Source: Celerinatantimonas diazotrophica (GTDB lineage Bacteria; Pseudomonadota; Gammaproteobacteria; Enterobacterales; Celerinatantimonadaceae). Taken from it: DNA of 64,000 bases. Made by a program: the position numbers and the translations under genes. The notes under the pieces were generated by a model. That model saw nothing but the letters and a program-made list of their open reading frames with translations, had not been told where the DNA came from and did no database searches. Below are positions 11,410 through 21,758 of this stretch, piece by piece. Numbering within the stretch: the stretch's first letter is position 1; each line of letters opens with the position of its first letter. The stretch is from the NCBI RefSeq assembly GCF_004339545.1, contig NZ_SMGD01000011.1, positions 248,001 through 312,000 on the forward strand, given 5' to 3'.

Positions 11410-11585
11410 GGACTGTTGACCTTTTGTGATTAGTTTTGCAGAAATCTGAGAGGGATTTAGGCAAGGCAAACGTTGTGCCGTGTCGTTATTCTCCACAAAG
11501 AACGTTTAACGCTGGATAAATTCCTCTCAGATACTGCCCTTGGGGTTCATTTAAACAAAATTCAACCACCAAAGGTCAACAGTCC
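11410..11585. mobile_element. MITE, copy 1, IS5-group-like ends, 176 bp
   Basis: The element starts GGACTGTTGACCTTT and ends AAAGGTCAACAGTCC, perfectly inverted, and is flanked by CTAG (11406-11409 and 11586-11589), a 4-bp target duplication of the YTAR type used by IS5-group elements. An inner inverted repeat pairs 11445-11459 with 11517-11531. There is no transposase. Two more copies lie at 33886-34145 (opposite orientation, with an extra internal palindrome) and 39397-39541 (right end lost). Family assignment is inferred from termini and target. Confidence 0.85.
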
Positions 11586-11977
11586 CTAGGATAAAATGAT
11601 TATTTATACACAGAATAGCAAATTTATATTTTGAGCAATTCTTCAATCGGCTTGTTATCGACGTCACTATGCCTGCATCTCACATGATGAGTCGACTCAG
11701 GCCCTCAGTGCTCTCTGCGATTAACCGCAACCTACCAAAGCAATATTCCCCATACAAACATCAACAATATTTACCAAAGCAAAAATTTCTCAAAAACAGT
11801 CCCAAGTGTCGAATCGTCATTGAAGTGCCAATCATCTAACTGTTGCTTTCATAACATTTTTGTATTCATCAATGAAAAAAGATCAACCCTATTTTTTAGG
11901 CCGGCTCAAACAAAAAGAAAGAAGGTATAAACAAACCCTTCTTTCTTAACTCACTTTCTATATCTATTAAGACACTC

Positions 11978-12006
11978 AAAAGTAGCTGCAGATCGCAGCC
12001 ACTTTT
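11978..12006 (-). terminator. araFGH operon terminator
   Basis: AAAAGTAGCTGC (11978-11989) and GCAGCCACTTTT (11995-12006) form a 12-bp stem with one mismatch and a 5-nt loop, 15 bp beyond the araH stop. Confidence 0.75.
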
Positions 12007-12021
12007 CTATTATTCCGCCAG

Positions 12022-13020
12022 TTAGTGATTTTGTTTCATCTGTTTATAGCGGTCAAAAATCACGGCTAACAGTAAGATAGTACCGCGGACAACATATTGG
12101 GCAAACGGTGAAATATTCAATAAATTCATCGCATTTTCAACGGTTCCTAAAATGAGCACCCCAGCAATAACATAAGAAATTTTGCCGATCCCACCTTTAA
12201 GTGACACGCCCCCTAACACGCATGCCGAAATAACCACTAATTCAAATCCAATAGAGGTCATCGGCTGACCACTGGTCATACGGGATGCCAGAATAACGCC
12301 AGCTAGCGCTGATATAGCGCCGGAGACGGTGAAGATAATTAGTTTTGTTTTGACAACATTCACACCGGCTAGGCGAGCGGCTTCTTCGTTACCACCAATG
12401 GCAAGTGTATTACGGCCATATACTGTTTTATTCAGCAAAAAAGCAAAAACAATAAAACAGATAATGGTTAACCAAATCGGCGTGGGAATCCCTAATATAT
12501 TTGAATTACCCAACTCGAAGAACTTTTCTTCAGTAATGCCAACTGCCTTACCATCTGAGATGATATAGCCAAGTCCACGAGCAATTTGCATGGTTGCAAG
12601 TGTTGTAATCAGCGCATTCACTTTTAGTTTGGCAATAACAAAGCCGTTAATTAAGCCAAAGAAAACCCCACTTAAAACGCCAGCTAAAATACCTAGGCTC
12701 ACACTCTGAGTCATGTTGATTGAAACTGCCGTTACAACCCCAGCACAAGCAACAACCGAGGCTACGGACAAGTCTAAGTCCCCGCACGCTAAGCAGAATA
12801 AACTGGCACAAGCGATCATGCCGCTCATAGAAACGGCTAAACCTAAGCCTTTCATATTGATAAATGAGGAAAAATTTGGCACAAAAATGCAGCACAAAAT
12901 GAACAGTGCGACAAAGACCATCAGCATGCCAAAACTATCCCAGAGCCGGTTAAAATCGACTTTTCGATGCGTTGGTGAATTTGAATCGTGTTTATCCGTT
13001 TTAGAGACTGATATAGCCAT
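12022..13020 (-). CDS. araH: L-arabinose ABC transporter permease
   Basis: AraH is the membrane subunit of the high-affinity arabinose importer AraFGH. The 332-residue protein has about ten hydrophobic helices and near-identity to E. coli AraH in MKGLGLAVSMSGMIAC, FVIAKLKVNALITTLATMQI, LAIGGNEEAARLAGV and GTVENAMNLLNISPFAQYVV. AAGGAGAG lies 8 nt before the ATG. It is the last gene of the araF-araG-araH operon and is followed by a terminator. Confidence 0.96.
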   Translation of the reverse strand: MAISVSKTDKHDSNSPTHRKVDFNRLWDSFGMLMVFVALFILCCIFVPNFSSFINMKGLGLAVSMSGMIACASLFCLACGDLDLSVASVVACAGVVTAVSINMTQSVSLGILAGVLSGVFFGLINGFVIAKLKVNALITTLATMQIARGLGYIISDGKAVGITEEKFFELGNSNILGIPTPIWLTIICFIVFAFLLNKTVYGRNTLAIGGNEEAARLAGVNVVKTKLIIFTVSGAISALAGVILASRMTSGQPMTSIGFELVVISACVLGGVSLKGGIGKISYVIAGVLILGTVENAMNLLNISPFAQYVVRGTILLLAVIFDRYKQMKQNH

Positions 13021-13042
13021 TTCTAGCTCTCCTTTTCATACT

Positions 13043-14557
13043 TCAGGCTGCCTGAGATTTACCAAGCATGGCAAACTCAAGAATACGCTCTTCGCTATAT
13101 TCACTGCGCTCAAGCTCAGCGGTTAACTGTCCATCTTTCATCACCATAATGCGATCAGAAATACCGATGACTTCAGGCAGGTCACTTGAAATCACCAGAA
13201 CAGTGACACCACGTTCAGCCAACGCAAAAATCAGTTCATAGATTTCTGACTTAGCACCAATATCGATACCGCGAGTTGGCTCATCGAGTAAAATCACCTT
13301 CATTTCGGTCGACAACCAACGCCCTAAAATAACTTTTTGCTGATTTCCTCCTGACAAGTTACCAATTAGCTGGCTCATCGAGGGTGTTTTAACATTTAGC
13401 GAACGGACCTGCTCTCTTGCATTACCATTTTCCCAATGGTTATCGATAACACAGCCCATCGACAAATGGTCAGGGCGCGCACTAATATTAGTGTTTTCAA
13501 GAACCGATAATACCGGCACGATTCCCGAGACTTTACGATCTTCAGGGCAATAGGTTATTCCGGCATGAATCGCATCCGTGGGAGTGTGAATGTGAACAAG
13601 TTTGCCATGAACCTTAATTTCTCCTGAAGTCGCCTTCTCCGCCCCAAAAATTAACCGCGTTAGCTCGGTGCGCCCTGCCCCAACTAGCCCAAATAATCCT
13701 AAAATCTCCCCCTGCATTACCTCTAAAGAAATAGGAGATTTTAATCCAGGCCCTTCAAGTTGTTTAAGTTCTAAGCCAATTTGTCCATATTCGCGCGGAC
13801 GATAATGAAAAATATCGTGAATTTCACGACCCACCATAAGCTTGACGAGTTGATTGTGAGTTACGTTGTCGATCTCATTGAGAGTGGCAACATGAGAGCC
13901 ATCTTTAAAGACGGTAATCGCATCACACAACTCGAAAATCTCCTCCATTCGATGCGACACGTATAAAATAACCTTGCCTTCATCACGCAGTTCGCGGATC
14001 ACTTTAAATAAGCTTTCGATCTCCCGCTGAGACAGGCTGCTTGTGGGCTCATCAAAAGCGATAATTTTTGCGTTACGACTCAATGCCTTGGCAATCTCAA
14101 CCATCTGCCACTGACCAATTGATAAGTTCTTTAATGACATGGAGGGATCAAAATGTTCACCTAAGCGAGCTAATTGCGAACGTGCTTTTTCATAAAGGTT
14201 GTGGCGATCAATCATGCCAGAATGGGTCGGAAGCTGACCGATAAATATATTTTCAGCCACACTCAATTCAGGCACTAAATTCAGTTCCTGATAGATAATG
14301 GCAACGCCAGCATTTAACGCATCAGAAGCATTATTAAATGCGACCTCTTCACCTTGAATTTTCAAACTCCCACTCGTCGGTTGATAAATACCACTTAAGA
14401 CTTTCAGTAGTGTTGATTTTCCGGCTCCGTTTTCTCCTAATAACGCGTGAATATGCCCTTCACCAGTCCCAAAACTAATATCACTTAACGCTTTTACGCC
14501 AGGAAAAACCTTGGTGACATGGTCAAACTCAAGGAAGTAATTTTGCTTGCTGCCCAT
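13043..14557 (-). CDS. araG: L-arabinose ABC transporter ATP-binding protein
   Basis: The tandem ATPase of the arabinose importer. The start at 14557 is preferred because TGAGG lies 7 nt upstream, and it gives 504 residues, the same as E. coli AraG; an in-frame ATG at 14578 would add 7 residues. First domain: Walker [10 protein letters not shown], signature LSIGQWQM, Walker [11 protein letters not shown]. Second domain: [12 protein letters not shown] in place of a classical Walker A, signature LSGGNQQKV, and Walker [16 protein letters not shown] degenerate second Walker A is normal in this family. The gene lies between araF and araH with short gaps. Confidence 0.96.
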   Translation of the reverse strand: MGSKQNYFLEFDHVTKVFPGVKALSDISFGTGEGHIHALLGENGAGKSTLLKVLSGIYQPTSGSLKIQGEEVAFNNASDALNAGVAIIYQELNLVPELSVAENIFIGQLPTHSGMIDRHNLYEKARSQLARLGEHFDPSMSLKNLSIGQWQMVEIAKALSRNAKIIAFDEPTSSLSQREIESLFKVIRELRDEGKVILYVSHRMEEIFELCDAITVFKDGSHVATLNEIDNVTHNQLVKLMVGREIHDIFHYRPREYGQIGLELKQLEGPGLKSPISLEVMQGEILGLFGLVGAGRTELTRLIFGAEKATSGEIKVHGKLVHIHTPTDAIHAGITYCPEDRKVSGIVPVLSVLENTNISARPDHLSMGCVIDNHWENGNAREQVRSLNVKTPSMSQLIGNLSGGNQQKVILGRWLSTEMKVILLDEPTRGIDIGAKSEIYELIFALAERGVTVLVISSDLPEVIGISDRIMVMKDGQLTAELERSEYSEERILEFAMLGKSQAA

Positions 14558-14613
14558 AGTAAACCTCATGGCACTCATCGAATGAAGGTGCCTAACAAGG
14601 CACCTGTTCTGAG

Positions 14614-15639
14614 TTAATTGTTCAACAAGTTACCTAAGCCTTTTTTCTTAAGCTCAGCACGGAAATTATCACGAGTAATAAGCACAACATCTTTCACTTT
14701 GGTCATGTTCGGTGGACGTTTGCCGTCCTCGACCCATTTATAAAGCATTTCAATACTTTTAAATCCGTGAATATCAGGGCTTGGCAACAAAGACCCATAA
14801 AACCCTGTGGCCTCTTTTTTAGAAAGTTCAGAAATAGCGCCGACCCCGTTAATCCCAATACCAATCACGTTCGATGCATTAAATCCTTGTCCTTCAGTCG
14901 CTCGAACACCCCCTAGTACAGTATTGTCATTCATTCCAACAACTAACCATTGCTTGACATCTGGGTGCTGCACTAACAATGAGTTACCAGCATTAAACGC
15001 GCCTGGGATATCATTTGATTTAGTCGGGACCCGATAAATTTGGGCGGCGGGGAACCCTGATGCTTTCAGTGCTTTAATCGAACCATCAACACGACGCCGA
15101 GCGGTATCAAGCTCATCAGCAGTAATTGCCATAACCGCTGTCGTTTTGACATCCCATTTACGTTTTTGCATCTCTTGATAGAGGGCTTGACCTTGGCGCT
15201 CACCTATTTCACTAGCAGCCATCATAATCAATGGCACATTAGTCATCGGTTTGCCTTTGGCATTTAAAAACTGGTCATCCACCGTTACAACTTTCAGTCC
15301 ATAACTCTTAGCTTTTGCCATGATGGCTGGACCGAGTTTCGGATCCGGTGTACAAATCACAAAACCTTTGGCACCTGAAGCAGCCAGCGTATCAATCGCA
15401 TTTAAGGTTTTCTCTCCATCAGGCACTGCCATTTTTAGAACATCAAAATGATATTTTTTACCTGCCTTATCGGCAAAAGCCCATTCAGTCTGGAACCAGG
15501 CTTCTTCAGGCTGTTTTACTAAATATCCAAGCTTAAGTTGATCATCCTTACTACTTCCCCAGAACGCATTTGCTGATTGGCTCAATAACGCAGCACTTGC
15601 CAGAGCTGCGGCAATCAATCCCTTGGTCAAAGCTTTCAT
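14614..15639 (-). CDS. araF: Periplasmic L-arabinose-binding protein
   Basis: The substrate-binding subunit of AraFGH. The ATG at 15639 (GGAG 8 nt upstream) gives 341 residues with a signal peptide cleaved after about Ala25 (SANA). The mature part matches E. coli AraF throughout, including [40 protein letters not shown] and [12 protein letters not shown] longer in-frame start at 15660 would place extra residues before the signal peptide. Transcription is divergent from araB; the shared region carries a CRP site and AraC half-sites. Confidence 0.96.
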   Translation of the reverse strand: MKALTKGLIAAALASAALLSQSANAFWGSSKDDQLKLGYLVKQPEEAWFQTEWAFADKAGKKYHFDVLKMAVPDGEKTLNAIDTLAASGAKGFVICTPDPKLGPAIMAKAKSYGLKVVTVDDQFLNAKGKPMTNVPLIMMAASEIGERQGQALYQEMQKRKWDVKTTAVMAITADELDTARRRVDGSIKALKASGFPAAQIYRVPTKSNDIPGAFNAGNSLLVQHPDVKQWLVVGMNDNTVLGGVRATEGQGFNASNVIGIGINGVGAISELSKKEATGFYGSLLPSPDIHGFKSIEMLYKWVEDGKRPPNMTKVKDVVLITRDNFRAELKKKGLGNLLNN

Positions 15640-15706
15640 TGTTGTTACTCCAAATATCATCCATACCGAGTCATAGCTTTTTTAGTCGAAGATTAAAATT
15701 AAGGGA

Positions 15707-15722
15707 AGTGACCACTATCACA
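15707..15722. promoter_or_regulatory. CRP-binding site in the araF/araB region
   Basis: AGTGA-N6-TCACA matches the TGTGA-N6-TCACA consensus at nine of ten positions. It lies 68 bp upstream of the araF start and 12 bp from the first AraC half-site pair, where it could activate araFGH under low glucose. Confidence 0.65.
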
Positions 15723-15733
15723 ACTCAATAAGA

Positions 15734-15771
15734 TAGCAACGAAATCCATATTTATAGCAATATTAACTATG
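15734..15771. promoter_or_regulatory. AraC half-site pair 1 (21-bp spacing)
   Basis: A perfect TAGC-N7-TCCATA (15734-15750) is followed exactly 21 bp later by a second TAGC-N7-ACTATG (15755-15771). This is the direct-repeat geometry of E. coli araI1-I2. It sits beside the CRP site and may act on araFGH or serve as the distant loop partner of pair 2. Confidence 0.7.
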
Positions 15772-15916
15772 ATTAAAATCTCAATTCTTTAATAAATATT
15801 CACAATCAAATCAATTAATCACCGCTTTATGCCATAAATTAGGCACTCAACTGGTTTTACTTAAAAAATATCTCTCCACTCTCCAGAATGTTGCCTAGAT
15901 CTCATTTAATTCATAG

Positions 15917-15954
15917 TAGCGCTTACATCCATGTTTGTAGCTAGATATCGTATG
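15917..15954 (+). promoter_or_regulatory. AraC half-site pair 2 (I1-I2-like) at the araB promoter
   Basis: TAGC-N7-TCCATG (15917-15933) is followed 21 bp later by TAGC-N7-CGTATG (15938-15954). The second site would overlap the -35 region of a promoter whose -10 is TAAGAT (15967-15972), as araI2 does in E. coli. The distance between pairs 1 and 2 is 183 bp, suitable for looping but not an exact multiple of 10.5 bp. Confidence 0.7.
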
Positions 15955-16018
15955 GGAATAACGGCTTAAGATGCTTTTAATTAAACACATTGATTATTTA
16001 TGTTTTGTGGAGCATCAC

Positions 16019-17701
16019 ATGGCAGCGACTCAACTTAAAGCTTATGTCATCGGCCTCGATTTTGGTTCGGATTCAGTCCGGGCACTCGTGGTTGATACAG
16101 CCAACGGCGAAGAGCTTAGTAGCGGCGTCAGTTATTATTCCCGTTGGCAAAAGGGGCTATTTTGCGACGCCCCCCATACTCAATTTCGCCATCACCCTTT
16201 GGATTATATAGAGTCGATGACGCAGTCGATCCAGATCGCTCTGAGTGAGTTACCCAAAGAAGCAGCTTCTTACGTTGTGGGCATTGGAGTCGATACGACG
16301 GGTTCAACGCCGGCACCTATTGATGCTGATGGGCAAGTTTTGGCACTTCGCCCTGAGTTTGCTGAGAATCCAAACGCAATGTTTATCTTGTGGAAAGACC
16401 ACACCAGTATTGCGCATGCAGAACGCATTAATGAGTTGGCTCACGGTGGAGAATTCCCTGACTACACTAATTTTGTCGGTGGTGTTTACTCTTCAGAGTG
16501 GTTCTGGGCTAAAGCGGCACACATTATGGAAAGTGATGCATCAGTCGCAAAAGCCACCTACAGCTGGGTTGAACTCGCCGATTGGGTTCCTGCTCTACTG
16601 AGTGGCAGTACAGCTCCTCACCAACTCAAACGCGGGATCTGTGCCGCAGGCCATAAAGCACTCTGGCATGACAGCTGGCAAGGCCTTCCTGATCAGGATT
16701 TTCTAAGTGCTATCTCCCCAACATTTGACGGCATTCGTGAGCGGATGTTCGACAAAGTTTATACCGCGGAAGAAAAAGCCGGAGAGTTGAGCAAAGAATG
16801 GGCTGAAAAACTCGGATTAAACGAAGGAATTGCCATTGCTATCGGCGAATTTGACTGCCACATGGGCGCAGTAGGAGCAGGTGCAGGCGAAGCCGATTTA
16901 GTCAAAGTAATGGGAACCTCTACCTGCGATATTTTGATGGCCCCGCAAAGTGAAATTGGTAACAAAACCATCAAAGGCATTTGTGGCCAAGTGAAAGGTA
17001 GCTCAAGACCCGATATGGTCGCACTGGAAGCCGGTCAATCAGGCTTTGGGGACATCTATGCTTGGTTTAAAAATATGCTGCTCTGGCCACTCACCAGTTT
17101 AACGAATGGTCCAACAGACACTCAGCAGTTGATGGGCATAATTACCGAGCAACTGATTCCACAACTGAGCGAAGCAGCCCAAGCTTATCAGCCTGACATG
17201 CATTCACCGCTGGCTGTTGACTGGCACAGTGGTCGCCGAACACCTTACGCCAACCAGCGTGTCACCGGTGCCATTACTCAATTAAATCTAGGCAGTGATG
17301 CACCAGCTGTTTTCCACGCATTGGTGGAATCAACCGCTCACGGCGCCAAGGCAATTATGGATTGTATGACCGATCAGGGAATGGCGGTTCAACGAGTGAT
17401 AGCGATTGGCGGGATTGCTAAAAAATCGCCATTTGTTATGCAAGTCTGTGCAGACGTCATGGGTCAGCCAATCGCCGTCGTCGAATCCGACCAATGCTGC
17501 GCACTAGGGGCGGCTATTTTTGCCGCAACCGCAGCAGGTATCTATACCGATAGCAAAACAGCCCAATCAGCCATGGCCAGCCGAATTTGCGAACATTATC
17601 ACCCCGATGAACAGCGCCATGCGTTTTACCTTAAACGCCATCAGAGTTACCAAACTCTGGGGCAATATGTTGAATCACAGGCTAATGTACCAGAGGAGTA
17701 A
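16019..17701 (+). CDS. araB: Ribulokinase
   Basis: AraB phosphorylates L-ribulose to L-ribulose 5-phosphate. The ATG at 16019 (GGAG about 9 nt upstream) gives 560 residues beginning just before the conserved [16 protein letters not shown] phosphate-binding loop. An upstream in-frame ATG at 15971 adds 16 residues with no counterpart in homologues. FGGY-kinase features include [22 protein letters not shown], the YSSEWFWAK block, GTSTCDI and [14 protein letters not shown]. It is the first gene of araB-araD-araA and is preceded by AraC half-sites. Confidence 0.97.
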   Translation: MAATQLKAYVIGLDFGSDSVRALVVDTANGEELSSGVSYYSRWQKGLFCDAPHTQFRHHPLDYIESMTQSIQIALSELPKEAASYVVGIGVDTTGSTPAPIDADGQVLALRPEFAENPNAMFILWKDHTSIAHAERINELAHGGEFPDYTNFVGGVYSSEWFWAKAAHIMESDASVAKATYSWVELADWVPALLSGSTAPHQLKRGICAAGHKALWHDSWQGLPDQDFLSAISPTFDGIRERMFDKVYTAEEKAGELSKEWAEKLGLNEGIAIAIGEFDCHMGAVGAGAGEADLVKVMGTSTCDILMAPQSEIGNKTIKGICGQVKGSSRPDMVALEAGQSGFGDIYAWFKNMLLWPLTSLTNGPTDTQQLMGIITEQLIPQLSEAAQAYQPDMHSPLAVDWHSGRRTPYANQRVTGAITQLNLGSDAPAVFHALVESTAHGAKAIMDCMTDQGMAVQRVIAIGGIAKKSPFVMQVCADVMGQPIAVVESDQCCALGAAIFAATAAGIYTDSKTAQSAMASRICEHYHPDEQRHAFYLKRHQSYQTLGQYVESQANVPEE

Positions 17702-17706
17702 TTGGA

Positions 17707-18420
17707 ATGAGTGATGTATCGATTGAACAATTACGTCATCAAGTCTGGCAAGCGAACATGGATCTTGAACGTTATCATTTGGTGACATTCACTTGGGGAA
17801 ATGTCTCCGGAATCGATCGCGAACGAGGCGTTATGCTGATAAAACCCAGCGGTGTTTCGTACTCTGAATTAAGTGCTGAAAACATGGTAGAAGTCAGTTT
17901 AGAAGATGGTTCAGTGGCTGATGGTCAAATGAAGCCATCTTCTGATACCGCCACTCATCTGGAGCTTTATCAACAGTTTCCAGAAATTCAGGGAATTGTC
18001 CACACCCATTCAACACATGCGGTAGCCTGGGCTCAGGCAGGTATGGATATTCCTGCCTTTGGGACTACTCATGCCGACTATTTTTATGGGCCAATTGCGT
18101 GTACTCGAGCTTTAAAGCAGCAAGAAATTGACGAAGCTTATGAGCTCAACACTGGTAAGGTCATCGCCGAACACATCGACAAAAGTCAAGTGATGGCAAT
18201 TCCCGGAATTGTCGTTAAAGAACATGGGCCATTTGCATGGGGCACTTCCCCAGCCAACGCCGTTCATAATGCTGTCGTCCTTGAAGAAGTCGCACGCATG
18301 GCACTTTATACCCTGCAAATTAATGCCGCGACAACACCTGTAAATCAGGGGTTACTGGATAAACATTATCTACGCAAACATGGCAAAAATGCTTATTACG
18401 GCCAATCTACCAACAAATAA
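17707..18420 (+). CDS. araD: L-ribulose-5-phosphate 4-epimerase
   Basis: AraD converts L-ribulose 5-phosphate to D-xylulose 5-phosphate by a retro-aldol reaction on Zn2+. The 237-residue class II aldolase-like protein has GNVSGID near residue 31, KPSGVSY, the active-site SSDTATH with Asp80, metal ligands His99 and His101 in HTHSTH, and a third His in KEHGPFAWG. It starts 5 bp after araB, and its ribosome site GAGGAG overlaps the end of araB. The order B-D-A differs from E. coli B-A-D. Confidence 0.97.
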   Translation: MSDVSIEQLRHQVWQANMDLERYHLVTFTWGNVSGIDRERGVMLIKPSGVSYSELSAENMVEVSLEDGSVADGQMKPSSDTATHLELYQQFPEIQGIVHTHSTHAVAWAQAGMDIPAFGTTHADYFYGPIACTRALKQQEIDEAYELNTGKVIAEHIDKSQVMAIPGIVVKEHGPFAWGTSPANAVHNAVVLEEVARMALYTLQINAATTPVNQGLLDKHYLRKHGKNAYYGQSTNK

Positions 18421-18434
18421 TATATGAGGTCACT

Positions 18435-19940
18435 ATGAAGAATTCGACTCAACAACAGCAACTGTGGTTCGTCACAGGCTCTCAGCATTTATACGGGCCA
18501 GAAGTTTTGAAACAGGTCGCAACTGACAGTGAACAGATTGTCAAAGGCCTCAATGAAAGTAACGATATTCTATTACCGCTGGTCTATAAACCAACCGTAA
18601 AAACCCCGGATGAAATTCTCGCCGTCTGTCGTCAAGCCAATAATGATCCAAACTGCGCCGGATTAATTCTATGGATGCATACTTTTTCTCCTGCCAAAAT
18701 GTGGATTGCAGGACTGACTGAGTTAAACAAACCGTGGGCTCATCTTCATACTCAGTTCAATTCTGAACTGCCATGGAGCGAAATAGACATGAACTTCATG
18801 AACACCAATCAAAGTGCTCATGGGGACCGCGAGTTTGGATTCATCGGCACTCGTCTCGATCTCAATCGCAAAGTCATTGTTGGCCATTGGCAAGATAAAC
18901 GCGTTCATCAACAGTTAGATGACTGGGCTCGTGCTGCACTTGGCTGGGCTGAAGGCCATCAGCTAAAAGTGGCTCGTTTTGGCGACAATATGCGTCAAGT
19001 TGCTGTCACTGAAGGCAATAAAGTCGGTGCTCAAATTCAATTTGGCTACGAAGTCAACGCTTACAGCTTGGGTGAACTCGCCGAAGCGGTTAACGCAGTT
19101 GCAGATGCGGACGTCAACACACTACTTGAAGAATATGCAACGACATATAATGTTGCATCTGGCCTTTTGACTGACAGCACAACACGGAAAATCATTGCCA
19201 ATGATGCCCGCCTTGAATTGGGGATGGAAGCATTTTTAAGCGATGTGGGAGCTAAAGCATTTGCTAACAACTTCGAAAACCTCGATGGATTGACTAACTT
19301 GCCTGGTCTGGCAACACAACGTCTGATGGCTAAAGGTTATGGCTATGGTGGTGAAGGTGACTGGAAAACCGCGGCCATGACCCGCATCATGAAAGTCATG
19401 GGTCAGGGCCGGACTGGCGGTACTTCGTTTATGGAAGATTACACGTATAACTTTGGTTCAACTGACCAAGTTTTAGGTGCCCATATGTTAGAAGTATGTC
19501 CAAGTATTGCCGATGCGAAACCAAGCTTGGAAATTCATCGCCACACCATCGGTTGTGACTGCGATGTCGCTCGCCTTATTTTCAATGGGAAAAAAGGTCC
19601 TGCAGTAAATGTCGCACCTATTGATTTGGGGAATCGTTTCCGGTTGGTAGTCAACCAGATCGACTGCGTTACACCTGAACATGACCTGCCTAAATTGCCA
19701 GTGGGTCGTTCGCTATGGCAACCTCAACCTAATCTAGAAACAGCTGCGGCAGCATGGATCTACGCCGGCGGCTCCCACCATACGGTAAGCAGTCACGATG
19801 TCAGCCTTGATACATTAATTAACTATGCTGAGTTAGTTGATACTGAAATAGTGATTATTAACAATGATACGACCGTTCAAGGCTTTAAAAACGAATTGCG
19901 TCAAAACAGCTTATATTATCGTCTGAAACAAGGGATCTAA
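18435..19940 (+). CDS. araA: L-arabinose isomerase
   Basis: AraA isomerises L-arabinose to L-ribulose with Mn2+. The 501 residues are the family length. Motifs include VTGSQHLYG at the N-terminus, the metal/catalytic blocks [13 protein letters not shown] and [21 protein letters not shown], and [10 protein letters not shown] near the C-terminus, which supply the two Glu and two His ligands known in the family. It is the last pathway gene of araBDA and is followed by a hairpin terminator. Confidence 0.97.
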   Translation: MKNSTQQQQLWFVTGSQHLYGPEVLKQVATDSEQIVKGLNESNDILLPLVYKPTVKTPDEILAVCRQANNDPNCAGLILWMHTFSPAKMWIAGLTELNKPWAHLHTQFNSELPWSEIDMNFMNTNQSAHGDREFGFIGTRLDLNRKVIVGHWQDKRVHQQLDDWARAALGWAEGHQLKVARFGDNMRQVAVTEGNKVGAQIQFGYEVNAYSLGELAEAVNAVADADVNTLLEEYATTYNVASGLLTDSTTRKIIANDARLELGMEAFLSDVGAKAFANNFENLDGLTNLPGLATQRLMAKGYGYGGEGDWKTAAMTRIMKVMGQGRTGGTSFMEDYTYNFGSTDQVLGAHMLEVCPSIADAKPSLEIHRHTIGCDCDVARLIFNGKKGPAVNVAPIDLGNRFRLVVNQIDCVTPEHDLPKLPVGRSLWQPQPNLETAAAAWIYAGGSHHTVSSHDVSLDTLINYAELVDTEIVIINNDTTVQGFKNELRQNSLYYRLKQGI

Positions 19941-19958
19941 TCTCTCCGATACCATAAA

Positions 19959-19998
19959 AACATCAAGCTCTTAAAGAAAGGGCTTGATGTTCTTCTTT
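19959..19998 (+). terminator. araBDA terminator or attenuating hairpin
   Basis: AACATCAAGC (19959-19968) pairs perfectly with GCTTGATGTT (19982-19991), followed by the T-rich CTTCTTT. The loop is 13 nt. It would reduce transcription into the gene at 20023. Confidence 0.7.
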
Positions 19999-20022
19999 AT
20001 CACTCACAAGGAGCCATTGGTT

Positions 20023-20538
20023 ATGCTAAGCACTGATAATAAATCTCCCCCGCCCAAGACACCTAACCTTCCTTGTCTTAGTAATGACCATCATCTGCTT
20101 TATTTATCTGATAATGGTGAATTTAAGCTGTATGGTCCCAATAGTGAGGCACTTAGCGCAACATTAGATATCCAGCTCAATCATCTTGCAGTCTTTCCAG
20201 AAACTCTCTCATGGCATCACAGAAGTCATGGATCACACCATGAAATATGGAGCTTTTCCCCCACAGATCAGCTTTCTCTGAGCCTCACGTTTACTTTATC
20301 AGCAACGCAACTAACCATTGATTACGTGGCCAGAACTGAAAGTCCGGCCCATATTCAGCTCCAGCATCAGTTGAACTTTGCACAATATGATAGAAAGCCT
20401 TCAACATTTTATTTAACCGACCATGCTTATTTCGTACACAGCTCGCGAAGCCGCTTTAGCCGAATTCCGGAATCCCTTTTTATTTCCGATCATTTCGCAG
20501 CGACATTATCCATATCATTTAACCAGAATGTGACTTAG
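20023..20538 (+). CDS. Unknown protein in the arabinose cluster (171 aa)
   Basis: I cannot assign this gene. The ATG at 20023 follows AAGGAG by 9 nt. The product is 171 residues, soluble, rich in His, Ser and beta-type sequence. Residues about 95-140 (LTFTLSATQLTIDYVARTES...LTDHAYFV) vaguely recall aldose 1-epimerases, in which a beta-sandwich precedes an NLTNHSYFNL block. The family length is about 340, so this would be a short or broken relative. Its place between araA and araC suggests an arabinose-linked role, perhaps mutarotation, but that is inference from context and a weak resemblance. Confidence 0.55.
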   Translation: MLSTDNKSPPPKTPNLPCLSNDHHLLYLSDNGEFKLYGPNSEALSATLDIQLNHLAVFPETLSWHHRSHGSHHEIWSFSPTDQLSLSLTFTLSATQLTIDYVARTESPAHIQLQHQLNFAQYDRKPSTFYLTDHAYFVHSSRSRFSRIPESLFISDHFAATLSISFNQNVT

Positions 20539-20598
20539 CTTTATGCGAGAGAATCCAGAATTTTATATCCTTACCCCAATAAATTAATGCAATGTTGA

Positions 20599-21444
20599 AT
20601 GTTCATGGAACAGACTGATCCATTAAAACCTGGTTATAACTTTGATGCCCATCTGGTCGCTGGCTTAACGTCTATTATTGAAGGCAATGATCTAGACTTT
20701 ACCATTGATCGCCCTGGGGGGATGAAAGGCTATATCATTAATTTAACCATAAAAGGACAAGGTCGTATTTTCTCCGCAGAAAATGCCTTTGAAGTCAAAG
20801 AAGGAGACCTTTTGTTATTTCCACCTGGCGTAGCTCACTATTATCGGCGTCATCCTAATTGCTCAAACTGGTTCCATCGCTGGATCTATTTTCGACCAAG
20901 AGCGTTCTGGTCTGATTGGCTGAATTGGCAGAATAACCAACATGGGGTTTTTGTAACCCGCGACCTAGAACCAGAAATGATGACGAATCTTGAGCCACTA
21001 TTTGTTGATATTGAGCATTCGGCAAAAAGTGATAACCCATACCATAATGATCTAGCTTTAAACCTGCTGGAACAACTGTTAATCCGCTGCAAGACATTGC
21101 AACCTAATGTAATGTCTCGGCGGATCGATCCTCGTATTCTTGATGTGGTTCAACATATGTCGCAGCACTTAAATGAGGATTTTAGCAACGATGAGCTAGC
21201 TGCTATGGTTTGTATTTCATCATCAAGACTAGGGCATCTTTTCAGTGCTGAAATGGGGATGACAATCACCCAGTGGCGCGATGATCAACGCATAACCCGT
21301 GCAAAACAGTTACTATTGGCCACAAACCATTCCATCAATAAAATCAGTCGTATGATTGGCTACAGCGATCCCTTGTATTTCTCCCGTGTTTTTAAGCGTA
21401 TCGCCGGAGTTAGCCCCAAAAAATTTCGGGAACAAATCAGCTAA
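20599..21444 (+). CDS. araC: Arabinose operon regulator AraC
   Basis: AraC represses or activates the arabinose genes depending on L-arabinose. The 281-residue protein aligns with E. coli AraC over both domains. The N-terminal sugar-binding/dimerisation domain shows DPLKPGYNFDAHLVAGLT, GMKGYIINLTIKGQG and DLLLFPPGVAHYYRRHP. The C-terminal double helix-turn-helix has SSSRLGHLFSAEMGMTITQWRDDQRI and IGYSDPLYFSRVFKRIAGVSPKKFR. No strong ribosome site is visible, and ATG 20605 is an equally possible start. Unlike E. coli, araC is co-directional with and downstream of araBDA rather than divergent from araB. Confidence 0.94.
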   Translation: MFMEQTDPLKPGYNFDAHLVAGLTSIIEGNDLDFTIDRPGGMKGYIINLTIKGQGRIFSAENAFEVKEGDLLLFPPGVAHYYRRHPNCSNWFHRWIYFRPRAFWSDWLNWQNNQHGVFVTRDLEPEMMTNLEPLFVDIEHSAKSDNPYHNDLALNLLEQLLIRCKTLQPNVMSRRIDPRILDVVQHMSQHLNEDFSNDELAAMVCISSSRLGHLFSAEMGMTITQWRDDQRITRAKQLLLATNHSINKISRMIGYSDPLYFSRVFKRIAGVSPKKFREQIS

Positions 21445-21758
21445 TTTGATAACAAGTAGGGTCATGCAAAATACCTCCTTGCAGATCCTCAATTTCCAGA
21501 TGTTGTTCCCATTTTGCTTTATAACACCGCATCAAGGAACGATGCGATAAACAGATTTAAGACGCTATCTGTAGAAAAATAACCTCTCCCTAGCCCATCA
21601 TCAATTTAGAAATCAGCACCAGTTTGCAATCATATTTCATTTATCATTAAATGGATTTTATCTACATGTTTATGATTATTTAGTACAATTGGAGTATATT
21701 AGATTTTTCTACACAATCATGTGTCTTAGTAATTTGAGCATATAAAGAGCATTAATGC
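21445..21758. other. Intergenic region before cydD
   Basis: About 310 bp with no supported gene. TCTACA (21661-21666) and TACAAT (21684-21689) at 17-bp spacing make a plausible cydD promoter. I searched for an FNR box (TTGAT-N4-ATCAA) and found only a poor match near 21734. Confidence 0.45.

Larger units (their letters stand above)
10873..12021. other. Long non-coding region between araE and araH
   Basis: About 1.15 kb without a supported gene. It holds the araE upstream region, a GalR-like operator candidate (11103-11118), a small hairpin TGCTA-GCCAG-TAGCA near 11258, an IS5-type MITE (11410-11585), a hairpin of A/G-rich and complementary C/T-rich arms (11914-11946) and the araFGH terminator (11978-12006). 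The stretch 11620-11900 holds nothing I recognise and may be old insertion debris. Confidence 0.6.
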
